Virus record (IMG/VR): IMGVR_UViG_3300031787_000190
Location: 1-49,248 of that record
Strand: one strand, 5' to 3'
DNA: 49,248 bases
Origin: a virus
Position numbers and translations under genes: made by a program. Below, in pieces: positions 34,621 to 41,368 of this stretch. Positions within the stretch are counted from its first letter, which is position 1, and the number at the start of each line of letters is the position of its first letter. The notes below the pieces were generated by a model. That model had not been told where the DNA came from and did no database searches. It was given only the letters and a program-made list of their open reading frames with translations.

Positions 34621-34959
34621 TTAAAACTGAATCTTAGGTTTATCTTTAGGACGCTCCATAACACCTGGAACTCTAGCCATTGTTAAACTAAATTTGGCAA
34701 CGTCATCTCTAAGCTGGGTAAGCTCTGCCTCTGCTTTTGTTTGGATATGCATTACTCTAGCATCTGTTTCTTTGCGAAGCTTTTCAAGTTCGCCCATAAT
34801 ATCTGGCTGTTCTGTACGAAATAAGTATTGTTGATAGCCAAATAATAAAGTAGAACATACAAGACCAACTGCAGATGCTAAATTAGTAGGTTGAATAATT
34901 GCAATAGTAGTAAAAGTAAGTAAAAGAATAGCTGGAAATGCTTCAAGTGATTTTTTCAT
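34621..34959 (-). CDS. Two-helix membrane protein with coiled coil, 112 aa
   Basis: Two hydrophobic segments (about 9-24, PAILLLTFTTIAII, and about 30-46, AVGLVCSTLLFGYQQY) are followed by a charged coiled coil (about 55-95). It lies 3 nt before the TerS candidate. Such proteins next to packaging genes may be holin-, spanin- or ejection-related; none of these can be shown here. Confidence 0.4.
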   Translation of the reverse strand: MKKSLEAFPAILLLTFTTIAIIQPTNLASAVGLVCSTLLFGYQQYLFRTEQPDIMGELEKLRKETDARVMHIQTKAEAELTQLRDDVAKFSLTMARVPGVMERPKDKPKIQF

Positions 34960-35015
34960 AAATGTCCTTATAAGTTAAATATTTAGAGCCGAGTGGTATC
35001 TAAATAGTTACTGTC

Positions 35016-35031
35016 ACAATATAAGGGTGTT
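35016..35031 (-). promoter_or_regulatory. Late-promoter motif AACACCCTTATATTGT
   Basis: The first 13 bases match the consensus. It overlaps the end of the gene stopping at 35030 and lies about 56 nt upstream of the membrane-protein ATG, so it should serve the packaging genes. Confidence 0.6.
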
Positions 35032-35419
35032 ATTTTTTAAGCATGGACTCTAGTGCAGCTCGTCTAGCTTTAGACATACGCTCATTCTCTGGAAGTTCTA
35101 GAGCTTCTGGAGATTCTACTTCATTAAAATATCGCTGTAGATTACTACGTCCCATATTTTCTAAGTTTAGCTTAGATGGTTTAAATGTCCCTTCTTCTGA
35201 CCACTTTCCACCTTGCTGAATAACTGGAATATTGTACATAGATTGATCGGAAAAAGTAGGATGATTTGGTTTTTTATATGTATCTTCTAAATGCCCTAAA
35301 TCTTTTGGGTTATATTTTTGATTTTTAAAATAAGCAGGAAGATCGTATTCTTGTTCATCTAAAGATACATCTCTATTTTGAAGTTTTGACTGATAAGCTA
35401 ACCAATCTTTATAATTCAT
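35030..35419 (-). CDS. Virion-associated protein with shared C-terminal tail, 129 aa
   Basis: Contains a segment DLPAYFKN ... HLEDTYKKPNHPTFSDQSMY followed by GGKWSEEGTFKPS, which I recognise as a recurring domain of internal or structural phage proteins. The last residues, KARRAALESMLKK, resemble the tails of its two upstream neighbours and of the 866-aa protein at 763-3363. This suggests packaging into the same compartment, probably the head. Catalytic role unknown. Confidence 0.5.
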   Translation of the reverse strand: MNYKDWLAYQSKLQNRDVSLDEQEYDLPAYFKNQKYNPKDLGHLEDTYKKPNHPTFSDQSMYNIPVIQQGGKWSEEGTFKPSKLNLENMGRSNLQRYFNEVESPEALELPENERMSKARRAALESMLKK

Positions 35420-35421
35420 AG

Positions 35422-36189
35422 TTATTTCCTTAATAAAGACTCTAATGCTTTGCGTCTAAGCTCTGGACTAGCTTGTGGATTTTCTATGCTATAATCTTCA
35501 GAACCCTTTTCAGGACCGAGTGAATCAGCTTCACCAAGAATAGGCAGTGCAGAAGCTGCGTTGGCTTCTCCCGACATAGCAGCAAGTCCTGCTCCTAAAG
35601 CTGAACCGATGAGAGGAATAGATTTAAACCTACCTCCTCCAATACTTTCTAACTTTTCTATAAACCCAAGTCTAGGTTTACCTTCTGAAGTTGTTCCTAT
35701 TTCTTTTATTTTATTCCCATACTTATCTTTTAATTTATCCCAAATTTTATAAATTTCTGGCTCGTTAGCATCGTCCATCTGTATTGGAATTTTACTAGCC
35801 AGTGCTTCATGGGCTTTATATCCAAGCCCTTGCCCTCTAACTTCGGGATTTATATAAACACTTCTTGTAACATCATCGCTATCTAATGCAAAATGTCCCA
35901 GTGTTTTATTGTTTTTATCTGTTATATAGTGAGTGTCGTAGTCGGGATTAATTCTGTAGTTGTATTCTTTGTCTTTCCATGGAATACCAAGTCTTTGTGC
36001 AGCATCTTCACTTATATGTTCTACTGAGGGGGTTTTACCTTTTTTTACTAAATCATCTAAAGCCTGAAATCTAAATTTATTCTGTTTTTCAAATTGTTTA
36101 TTTTGTTGAGACTGATATTCAGGAGATGCTAGTATTTCTGCCCACATTTCATCTTCTTCAATTTCCTTCAACGATCTTTTATCCTTCAT
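35422..36189 (-). CDS. GNAT-like protein with hydrophobic segment and shared C-terminal tail, 255 aa
   Basis: Residues about 95-145 carry a GNAT core: strand SVYINPEVRGQGLGYKAHEA with the R-G-Q-G-L-G acetyl-CoA loop. Residues about 195-225 hold a Gly/Ala-rich hydrophobic stretch (PLIGSALGAGLAAMSG) and the end reads IENPQASPELRRKALESLLR. Both features are mirrored in the metalloprotease encoded just upstream. The probable picture is an enzyme attached to an internal virion protein scaffold; substrate unknown. Confidence 0.55.
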   Translation of the reverse strand: MKDKRSLKEIEEDEMWAEILASPEYQSQQNKQFEKQNKFRFQALDDLVKKGKTPSVEHISEDAAQRLGIPWKDKEYNYRINPDYDTHYITDKNNKTLGHFALDSDDVTRSVYINPEVRGQGLGYKAHEALASKIPIQMDDANEPEIYKIWDKLKDKYGNKIKEIGTTSEGKPRLGFIEKLESIGGGRFKSIPLIGSALGAGLAAMSGEANAASALPILGEADSLGPEKGSEDYSIENPQASPELRRKALESLLRK

Positions 36190-36190
36190 A

Positions 36191-37045
36191 TTATCTTCCC
36201 ATTAGCTTTTGTAATGCTGCTTTGCGTAGTTCTGGATTAGCTTGTGGGTTTTCAATTGCAGCATCCTCTTCACTTGGACCGAGAGACTCTAATCCACCTG
36301 GAATAGCCATATCCATTGCAGCAGCGGAAGCGTCTGGACTAGATAAAGCAGCTGCCCCAGCAGCGGCTGTTCCAATAATAGGAATGGCTTTAAATGTGCC
36401 AGATTTAAGATAGCTTTTTAAAGCACCTAATCCAAAAGAATCAGCATCTCTAAGTTTTGGTATTCTAGCATGATGACCTTTAGCAGCAATTTCATACATT
36501 TCAGTTGGATCTATCGGTCGATCTAGTTCCTTAGCCGTGTCATAGGCTTTTTTAAAATCTAATTGGGATTTTTCTTGTGCTAGTTCTTTCGGTAATCGAT
36601 ATTTTAATATCTTATCGTCGTATTGATGAGCACCTTCATGAAAAGTTGTAGCTAATAGATCTTTTATATCGCTAGGAGAAAACTTAGCTCTATTTAAAAT
36701 TATACCAGACTTTTTAGGACTATAAGTTCCTAAATTTCCTTTTAAGAAAGGATCTTCTTTTTCTGACAACAATTTCAAGTTTGGTTCAAGTTCTGGATAT
36801 GCTTCTTTTAAAGACCTGTTTAAAAAATCCTCTGCCTTGCCGACACTAGTAAATCTATCTGGGACTGGCAATCCTGTGTTTTTTAAAAACTCATTAGCTA
36901 ATGCTTGTTCTGCTATATCTCTTGCTTGTAAAGCCTGTGTCCCAAGAGCTTTATCGGGCATAATTAGATTTCCGCTAGAATAATCTCCAACAGAGAGTTG
37001 CTTGACATATTTTTCTAAGGCTTCTTTTTTTAAGTCTCTATTCAT
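36191..37045 (-). CDS. HExxH metalloprotease-like virion protein, 284 aa
   Basis: HEGAH at residues 136-140 is an HExxH zinc-binding motif (TTFHEGAHQYDD). The C-terminal third repeats the neighbour's plan: a hydrophobic Gly/Ala stretch (PIIGTAAAGAAALSS), then SLGP and IENPQANPELRKAALQKLMG. It could be ejected with DNA, or cleave cell wall or host protein; no signal peptide is present. It ends 1 nt before the GNAT gene. Confidence 0.6.
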   Translation of the reverse strand: MNRDLKKEALEKYVKQLSVGDYSSGNLIMPDKALGTQALQARDIAEQALANEFLKNTGLPVPDRFTSVGKAEDFLNRSLKEAYPELEPNLKLLSEKEDPFLKGNLGTYSPKKSGIILNRAKFSPSDIKDLLATTFHEGAHQYDDKILKYRLPKELAQEKSQLDFKKAYDTAKELDRPIDPTEMYEIAAKGHHARIPKLRDADSFGLGALKSYLKSGTFKAIPIIGTAAAGAAALSSPDASAAAMDMAIPGGLESLGPSEEDAAIENPQANPELRKAALQKLMGR

Positions 37046-37048
37046 TTA

Positions 37049-37303
37049 CTACCACTTCTTACAAGACCAGTAGCCAGCCTTAAGTTTTGACTTTTTTTCA
37101 TCACAGGAATGGCGAGCACGAAAATTTTTGCGTCTTTCTGGATTATATGACTTGTCTGGCATGTTTGGATCACCAAACCGCACTATCTTCTCTTCTCCGC
37201 CTTCACATCCCTTAACAACCCATGACTTATTTTCTCCAGAGGTTCTTTTGGGGGAGTTACAAGATAGCTTTTCTTTTAGGCTAGACCAACGTTTCTTAGC
37301 CAT
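37049..37303 (-). CDS. Small Cys/Lys-rich conserved phage protein, 84 aa
   Basis: Begins MAKKRWSSLKEKLSCN and ends with a basic stretch RKNFRARHSCDEKKSKLKAG followed by YWSCKKW. The central strand KIVRFGDPNMPD plus this C-terminus recurs in many phages beside structural genes. Four Cys at about 15, 33, 67 and 82 could bind metal or pair. The function of the family is not known to me; a capsid-associated role is inferred. Confidence 0.6.
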   Translation of the reverse strand: MAKKRWSSLKEKLSCNSPKRTSGENKSWVVKGCEGGEEKIVRFGDPNMPDKSYNPERRKNFRARHSCDEKKSKLKAGYWSCKKW

Positions 37304-37304
37304 A

Positions 37305-37481
37305 TCAATCCTTATACTTTTCTTTTAAAGCTTCGTAACGTGCTCTTTTCTTAGCCTCTAATCTTTTCATATCTTCAGGCAGTTCAGGTTCGGGTTCAGG
37401 CGGATTTCTAGGAATACGCTCTTCATCGCCCATTATAGAGTAAAACAAATCTTCTAGCAAGTTACTTTCAAATTTCTTCAT
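37305..37481 (-). CDS. Small charged protein, 58 aa
   Basis: Not covered by longer ORFs. Reads MKKFESNLLEDLFYSIMGDE, then ERIPRNPPEPEPELPEDMKR and a basic coiled tail ending KEKYKD. The ATG stands 2 nt after a late-promoter-like motif, so the message would be almost leaderless. If transcription starts after TATAGG, translation could begin only there or at Met17. It overlaps nothing and lies 1 nt before the Cys/Lys-rich gene. Confidence 0.45.
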   Translation of the reverse strand: MKKFESNLLEDLFYSIMGDEERIPRNPPEPEPELPEDMKRLEAKKRARYEALKEKYKD

Positions 37482-37482
37482 A

Positions 37483-37498
37483 TCCTATAAGGGTGCTT
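37483..37498 (-). promoter_or_regulatory. Late-promoter variant AAGCACCCTTATAGGA
   Basis: A variant that keeps the CACCCTTATA core. It is the rightmost copy reading into the left arm and stands in the region where the two arms diverge. Confidence 0.5.
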
Positions 37499-37540
37499 TT
37501 TGCTGCTTCGTGCATCAAATTCGCACCTGAAGTTATTGTT

Positions 37541-37569
37541 TAGACAAACATCCTGTTTTATGCTAAACT
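37541..37569 (+). promoter_or_regulatory. Sigma70-like promoter of the right arm
   Basis: TAGACA, 17-nt spacer, TAAACT at 37564-37569. It is the first plus-strand promoter after the divergence point, followed by the gene at 37609. Confidence 0.5.
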
Positions 37570-37589
37570 ACCGTTTATGCAGGTTATAT

Positions 37590-37604
37590 AACCCCCTTAG
37601 TAGG
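37590..37604 (+). promoter_or_regulatory. Plus-oriented late-type motif AACCCCCTTAGTAGG
   Basis: It reads the opposite way to the left-arm copies, directly upstream of the ATG at 37609, and is preceded by a 12-bp palindrome GGTTATATAACC. The AGTAGG part also provides the ribosome-binding site. Confidence 0.4.
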
Positions 37605-37608
37605 TAGG

Positions 37609-37836
37609 ATGAAAAAGAAAAAAACACAAAAGAATAAAGCCACCAAAAACCAACCCCAGTATTTACCATTTGGAGTGGTTATAAATGAATTAACTTTGTG
37701 GGTTTTTTCTAATGATGAGGATTTAATCCGTCACAACGCTAATGAGTTGGCAAAAGCTTTGCACATGAGTTATAATTTATCCAACTTTGGAGTATCTAGC
37801 TTTGGGCTACAAGAAGATCCAAGTAGTGACGAATAG
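37609..37836 (+). CDS. Basic-headed hypothetical protein, 75 aa
   Basis: A Lys-rich start (MKKKKTQKNKATKN) is followed by a compact alpha/beta part (FGVVINELTLWVFSNDEDLI, ALHMSYNLSNFG). First gene of the right arm, with an AGTAGG ribosome-binding site. No family recognised. Confidence 0.5.
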   Translation: MKKKKTQKNKATKNQPQYLPFGVVINELTLWVFSNDEDLIRHNANELAKALHMSYNLSNFGVSSFGLQEDPSSDE

Positions 37837-37911
37837 TATTTACGTGCCGTAGCAAAACTTGTGCCTAGGTGACAGATGAAATATAGGCATAAACCATAAA
37901 AAGTGACATAT

Positions 37912-38214
37912 ATGAAAGAGGCTCTTAAAGAATTACGCAAGATTGCACAGATGCCAGATCAAAAACACTGGAACTGTACAGAAATGCGTGAAAGAGCTAT
38001 GGAAGAATGGATAGAAAAGTGGATTATTGAACTTAATTATGAGCAAACTGTGATAAATAAAAAATATTTAAGCTCAGATTTCGAAGATTACTTAAAAGAG
38101 CATGTGGGAAAGAAGCTAGCTGATCAAGCAATGGAAAAAGCTATTGAAATTACAAGCGAAAAAACCAAGCTTAAGGGTAAAATGGTATGTCTAAGAAGAA
38201 AACCCAAGGAATAA
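37912..38214 (+). CDS. Hypothetical helical protein, 100 aa
   Basis: I prefer the ATG at 37912 (MKEALKELRKIAQ) over a GTG 9 nt upstream; neither has a strong ribosome-binding site. The sequence is highly charged and helical, with WIEKWIIELNYEQ in the middle and a basic C-terminus (GKMVCLRRKPKE). Function unknown. Confidence 0.5.
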   Translation: MKEALKELRKIAQMPDQKHWNCTEMRERAMEEWIEKWIIELNYEQTVINKKYLSSDFEDYLKEHVGKKLADQAMEKAIEITSEKTKLKGKMVCLRRKPKE

Positions 38215-38298
38215 ACATAAAAAAGATGTGGCAGTGTGTTCTATATTCTAGAAAAAATCAGATTTACTAGAACTACCAAGCCTAATAAAGGAGTTTTT

Positions 38299-38652
38299 GT
38301 GACAGATAAGAAAAAAAGAACAAGAAAAAAACCAGACCTAACTGGACTTATCCAAAGTGGAGTAATATTTATTGGCGATTGTCAGTTTTTTGCAGGAAGT
38401 CCTATTGTAGAGTTTGACCCATCTACTGGGCAAGCTAAAGATGTGACTCCAGTTGATCCGCTAAACCCCTTTAATACCATTGATCGCACTTTCGATATAG
38501 TTGGGGACGGGGATAAAAACTTAGAAATTAAGCCATACATCCCAGGTAGAGGTGTGTTACTTAATACCCATTTACAGAATGGTAGGTTCTTGGTTAAAAA
38601 GAAAATAAAAAATGGAAAATTAATAGGTTATAGTATTCTTATTGAGGAATAA
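38299..38652 (+). CDS. Hypothetical beta-rich protein, 117 aa
   Basis: Starts at GTG 38299, which has AAAGGAG five bases upstream; the longer in-frame extension to 38236 has no ribosome-binding site. A basic head (TDKKKRTRKKPDLTG) precedes beta strands (SGVIFIGDCQFFAGSPIVEF, NGRFLVKKKIKNGKLIGYSI). No family recognised. Confidence 0.5.
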   Translation: MTDKKKRTRKKPDLTGLIQSGVIFIGDCQFFAGSPIVEFDPSTGQAKDVTPVDPLNPFNTIDRTFDIVGDGDKNLEIKPYIPGRGVLLNTHLQNGRFLVKKKIKNGKLIGYSILIEE

Positions 38653-38653
38653 T

Positions 38654-38839
38654 ATGAAAACAAATTATGATTCTTTAGTAGATTATCTGATTAAATATAA
38701 CTTTAAAATAACTGACTCAGAAGAATTACAGAAAAAAATATCTGGAATGACGGCTAAAGAAATTATTTCAGCCATGGAAGACGCAGAAGTTATCAAACGT
38801 AACTTATGTTCTACATCATTAGGTAAGGAATTGAATTGA
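38654..38839 (+). CDS. Small protein ending SLGKELN, 61 aa
   Basis: The ATG at 38654 has GAGGAATA upstream and follows the previous stop by 1 nt. The body is helical (MTAKEIISAMEDAEVIKRNL). Its C-terminus SLGKELN is the first of a series of related endings in consecutive genes. The codons for GKEL (GGTAAGGAATTG) contain a Shine-Dalgarno-like AAGGAA for the next gene. Function unknown. Confidence 0.55.
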   Translation: MKTNYDSLVDYLIKYNFKITDSEELQKKISGMTAKEIISAMEDAEVIKRNLCSTSLGKELN

Positions 38840-39075
38840 TAGATAATTGGATGGTTTTATCTCCAGAAGAAGCCAGCACTTTATTATTTAAAAGATGTGT
38901 AGAATTAATGCTTTCTGGGCTAAAGTATAATGTTTCTGCAGATTTAACCGTACGAGTATTAACTCAAAGATTGTATGGGGATTATAGACAAGCCCACAAC
39001 ACTCAAGAATATAAAAGGGCTGAAAAACATGTCTTCCTATTTAAAAACAGCGGATTGGGAAAAGAGTTATTCTAA
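38836..39075 (+). CDS. Small protein ending GLGKELF, 79 aa
   Basis: Starts at TTG 38836 inside the stop of the upstream gene (TTGA overlap), with AAGGAA 7 nt before it. The sequence is alpha-helical (SPEEASTLLFKRCVELMLSG). It ends GLGKELF, like its neighbour. A next ATG at 38851 is possible but loses the coupling. Function unknown. Confidence 0.5.
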   Translation: MIDNWMVLSPEEASTLLFKRCVELMLSGLKYNVSADLTVRVLTQRLYGDYRQAHNTQEYKRAEKHVFLFKNSGLGKELF

Positions 39076-39229
39076 GTATAGGATGGCTTTAATTTACATG
39101 AGTACCGGAGACTTGGAGATTTTGCTAGAGTGGTATCAACTAGCAGACTCTGGTTTTAACCTGCAAATCCAAGCTCTTAAGGATGAACTGGAGTTTAGAA
39201 GTAGTAAATTAGGACAAGAGTTATCATAA
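39029..39229 (+). CDS. Small protein ending KLGQELS, 66 aa
   Basis: I take ATG 39029 (MSSYLKTADWEKSYSKY), with AAAAGGG nine bases upstream, overlapping the previous gene by 47 nt. An ATG at 39083 (MALIYMSTGDLE) would avoid the overlap. The protein is helical and ends SSKLGQELS, third in the series. Start uncertain. Confidence 0.45.
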   Translation: MSSYLKTADWEKSYSKYRMALIYMSTGDLEILLEWYQLADSGFNLQIQALKDELEFRSSKLGQELS

Positions 39230-39465
39230 TGCGTAAAGGATCTATTTATAAAGCCAAGTATAATAATTATGACGTTAATGATAGCGATTTTTATATATTT
39301 AAAATAATATCTGATATGAAATATAACGAAATAGACCAATCCCCTTACTACGACTCCATATTGCTTGTTTACAGGGGTTCTAGCTGTGAATATAGACTAC
39401 TACTCTACCCACATGATTGGCAGATTATAGAAGAGCTTAGCAGCCTAGAAAAGGAGCTTTTCTAG
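39229..39465 (+). CDS. Small SH3-like protein ending SLEKELF, 78 aa
   Basis: The start overlaps the previous stop as TAATG, and AGGACAAGAG inside the previous tail is the ribosome-binding site. Begins RKGSIYKAKYNNYDVND and ends with a strand-W-helix pattern (LLLYPHDWQIIEELSSLEKE). Layout G-x-IYK ... W ... SSLE-x-EL is shared with the next gene and with the gene at 45894. Probably a small beta-barrel protein; function unknown. Confidence 0.5.
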   Translation: MRKGSIYKAKYNNYDVNDSDFYIFKIISDMKYNEIDQSPYYDSILLVYRGSSCEYRLLLYPHDWQIIEELSSLEKELF

Positions 39466-39472
39466 GCTGGAA

Positions 39473-39682
39473 TTGGGGAAGATATATAAAGTATTAGATA
39501 GAAAAAATGACAGACAGTTCTATGTGTATACTAACGAAGAGTTACATAACTGGGAATATGATTATAACACCTACAGCTGTATTATACTCGATTCTGGAGC
39601 CTTTCATAAGCAAACCCTAATACTTGTGACGGAAATGTGGGAAGTTCATGAGGCAAGCAGTTTAGAAATTGAAATGCTGTGA
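39473..39682 (+). CDS. Small SH3-like protein ending SLEIEML, 69 aa
   Basis: Starts at TTG 39473 (GKIYKVLDRKNDRQFYVYT). The C-terminus reads MWEVHEASSLEIEML. It is a diverged paralogue of the preceding gene: both start G-x-IYK and both end with W ... SSLE-x-E(L/M). Function unknown. Confidence 0.45.
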   Translation: MGKIYKVLDRKNDRQFYVYTNEELHNWEYDYNTYSCIILDSGAFHKQTLILVTEMWEVHEASSLEIEML

Positions 39683-39960
39683 CGGACTAATCACAAACTG
39701 GGAAATATATTGTGAGGGATATTCCCTTCCACTCCCCTATCCCAATCCCCTCATACCCCCCCCCCCCCTACCATGGCTGAGCCAGCCTTGGCACCATCCT
39801 TGCACATGCAGCCCTCATGCCATCAGCCTGGACTTAGCTTTGCAATAGCAAACTACATGCCACTGGCTATGGCTATATGTTGGCACAAGCTTTGCAATTA
39901 CCTTTAAGTATTATTTGCTACATGCTAGAATGTTCCAATGATTTCATAGGCTTATACAAT
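39683..39960. other. Non-coding GC-rich island with a C13 tract and short repeats
   Basis: No gene is visible. The stretch begins with a bulged 8-bp hairpin (GGGAAaTAT / ATATTCCC), then a pyrimidine-rich run ending in 13 consecutive C at 39756-39768, then about 120 nt much richer in G+C than the surroundings. Short repeats: AGCTTTGCAAT twice, CTACATGC twice, ATGCCA(T/C) twice and TTGGCAC twice. An origin, packaging or terminus site is possible. Confidence 0.4.
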
Positions 39961-39963
39961 GAG

Positions 39964-39992
39964 TTGACACATTGAATGAAATGGTGTAGTAT
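39964..39992 (+). promoter_or_regulatory. Consensus sigma70 promoter
   Basis: TTGACA, 17-nt spacer, TAGTAT; it drives the gene at 40083. The leader carries CAACACAACGC, repeated in the leader of the next unit near 40390. Confidence 0.7.
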
Positions 39993-40082
39993 TAGGTTAT
40001 CAACACAACGCAATAAAGGGGATAAAGTAGCTTAAACTTGTCAAGGAACAAATCGGTTATACAACGAACAAAGGGGAATATC

Positions 40083-40352
40083 ATGGAACTTACACTATTC
40101 AATGATCTAAACATTATCAATATCGAAAGAAATGATTCAATGGATATTCAAAGATTAAGAGTAAATTTCCAGAATGGATATTCTCTTAGCATTGTAAAAG
40201 GCTGGGGTACTTATTGTGGTCACGGCACTTATGAAGTGGCCGTGATTAAAGATGAGGCTCTTGATTACACTCTTACAAAAGGTGACGTACTAAAGTCACA
40301 GACTCCAGAAGAGATTCTAAAACTTGCAAAACTTATCAACAGTATAATTTGA
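40083..40352 (+). CDS. Hypothetical protein, 89 aa
   Basis: I choose ATG 40083 (MELTLFNDLNIINIERND), which has AAAGGGGAA upstream, rather than the start at 40038. Beta-rich N-terminal half (RVNFQNGYSLSIVKGWGTYC) and a helical end. Resembles small phage proteins with 'YSLSIVxGxGTYxxxxxYEVAV' segments of unknown role. It is monocistronic: a new promoter follows at once. Confidence 0.55.
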   Translation: MELTLFNDLNIINIERNDSMDIQRLRVNFQNGYSLSIVKGWGTYCGHGTYEVAVIKDEALDYTLTKGDVLKSQTPEEILKLAKLINSII

Positions 40353-40377
40353 CACGCTGAACGATTTCTGGTAGGAT
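40349..40377 (+). promoter_or_regulatory. Consensus sigma70 promoter
   Basis: TTGACA, 17-nt spacer, TAGGAT. It overlaps the stop of the gene ending at 40352 and drives 40419-40622. Confidence 0.7.
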
Positions 40378-40418
40378 GTAGTTATTCGAACAACACAACG
40401 CATAACATGGAGAACAAT

Positions 40419-40622
40419 ATGAATACACTTTATCCATACAGAGCTTATTTAACCGGTCAAGCTAGACTTGAGGCAAAACAGAGCCAATGGAGTTTTTTAG
40501 AATCCGATCAAGTTAAGGCCCTAGTTGAGAAATACGGAGACAGTCTGCTAGTTGATGTTTGGGATGGAACTAAGTACGTCCCAGTGAATGAAGAGCAGTA
40601 TAACTCAATCGTGGAGGCATAA
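40419..40622 (+). CDS. Hypothetical protein, 67 aa
   Basis: ATG 40419 has GGAG seven bases upstream; the in-frame ATG at 40407 has none. Mixed helix and strand (VKALVEKYGDSLLVDVWDGT). Function unknown. A 16-codon ORF follows directly. Confidence 0.5.
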   Translation: MNTLYPYRAYLTGQARLEAKQSQWSFLESDQVKALVEKYGDSLLVDVWDGTKYVPVNEEQYNSIVEA

Positions 40623-40623
40623 C

Positions 40624-40674
40624 ATGAAACTAACAACCTACAACTCACTAAGACAGAATTTATTGCTAAAATAA
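40624..40674 (+). CDS. Sixteen-residue ORF
   Basis: ATG 40624 with an excellent GGAGG six bases upstream; reads MKLTTYNSLRQNLLLK. It ends just before the hairpin that terminates the opposing RNA. It may be a leader peptide or the stub of a lost gene. Confidence 0.3.
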   Translation: MKLTTYNSLRQNLLLK

Positions 40675-40726
40675 AAAACCCCAGGGGCTTCATCCTGCCG
40701 AAGCAAGAGATTGGCCGATCTGGGGT
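40667..40726 (-). terminator. Intrinsic terminator of the long minus-strand RNA
   Basis: On the minus strand, ACCCCAG ... CTGGGGT forms a 7-bp outer stem enclosing a GCTTC/GAAGC hairpin, followed by TTTTTATTTTAG. On the plus strand no T run follows, so it works only leftward. Confidence 0.7.
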
Positions 40727-41280
40727 ATGACAAAATCATTATCGACTATTTTTAGATAAAACTCAAGACTCTAAAGTATCGTATAATCAAAGGGATAAGG
40801 CCGATCAGGTAACCAACAAGACGATTGCCAACGAGGGAATGCTAAGAGACTTAGTTTTTCCCTTATTACCTACCATCGAGATCTCGGCCGTATACACGCA
40901 CTGGGATCTCTTCTTTTTATCCAATTGGAACTTATAAAGCTTTTTTGTTGATCAGAAGACATAATAAGACTTAAGAGTATCGATATTTTTCGTTTAGCTT
41001 AATCGACATGGGGCTAAAACTAGACACTTGACCTAAGAGCGTCACGTTTTAAAGATATATGAGATAAGGCCGTTTCCATCATCTCAACTCACTGGATTGG
41101 TTGACCATGTGAGGGACTATTTTTAGTCCTTTATTTAGTGTGTGGCGAGTTTATTACTCTCGCTCTCTGCACTCTTCGGGGTTGATTTACCTCATTTAAA
41201 ATGCCCTGGATCAATGCCCGAAATACCTTTAAAAAGATGGTCCTTATCAGCTCTCTTTTCACGCTTTATGGAGTCACCTT
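40668..41280 (-). ncRNA. Candidate large structured RNA, about 610 nt, with late promoter and terminator
   Basis: No convincing ORF lies between 40675 and 41426. On the minus strand the region starts at an exact late-promoter motif core (41282-41297) and ends at an intrinsic terminator. In between, many helices read directly. CGGG/CCCG plus TTGAT/ATCAA enclose CATTT/AAATG (41220-41176). GCGAG/CTCGC lies at 41163-41145, GGACT/AGTCC at 41129-41114, and GAGAT/ATCTC at 41085-41061. GGCCGA/TCGGCC and AGGTAA/TTACCT enclose AGGGAA/TTCCCT and CTAAG/CTTAG (40889-40799). This is the size and style of giant ornate phage RNAs such as GOLLD or ROOL; identity with either is not claimed. Confidence 0.6.
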
Positions 41281-41281
41281 C

Positions 41282-41297
41282 AATAAATAAGGGTGTT
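41282..41297 (-). promoter_or_regulatory. Late-promoter motif AACACCCTTATTTATT
   Basis: The first eleven bases are exact. It is the only minus-oriented copy in the right arm, and no minus-strand gene lies downstream, which leaves the structured RNA as its product. Confidence 0.6.
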
Positions 41298-41368
41298 TTA
41301 AATAGTGTCACTAAGGCATGGAATTATTTGGAAAGGTGTGTTATTTATTCATTGTGTCAAAATAAAGC

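Noticed and set aside
38975-39028. Upstream start at 38975 for the KLGQELS gene
   Set aside because: Would overlap the previous gene by about 100 nt and has no ribosome-binding site; 39029 or 39083 fit better.
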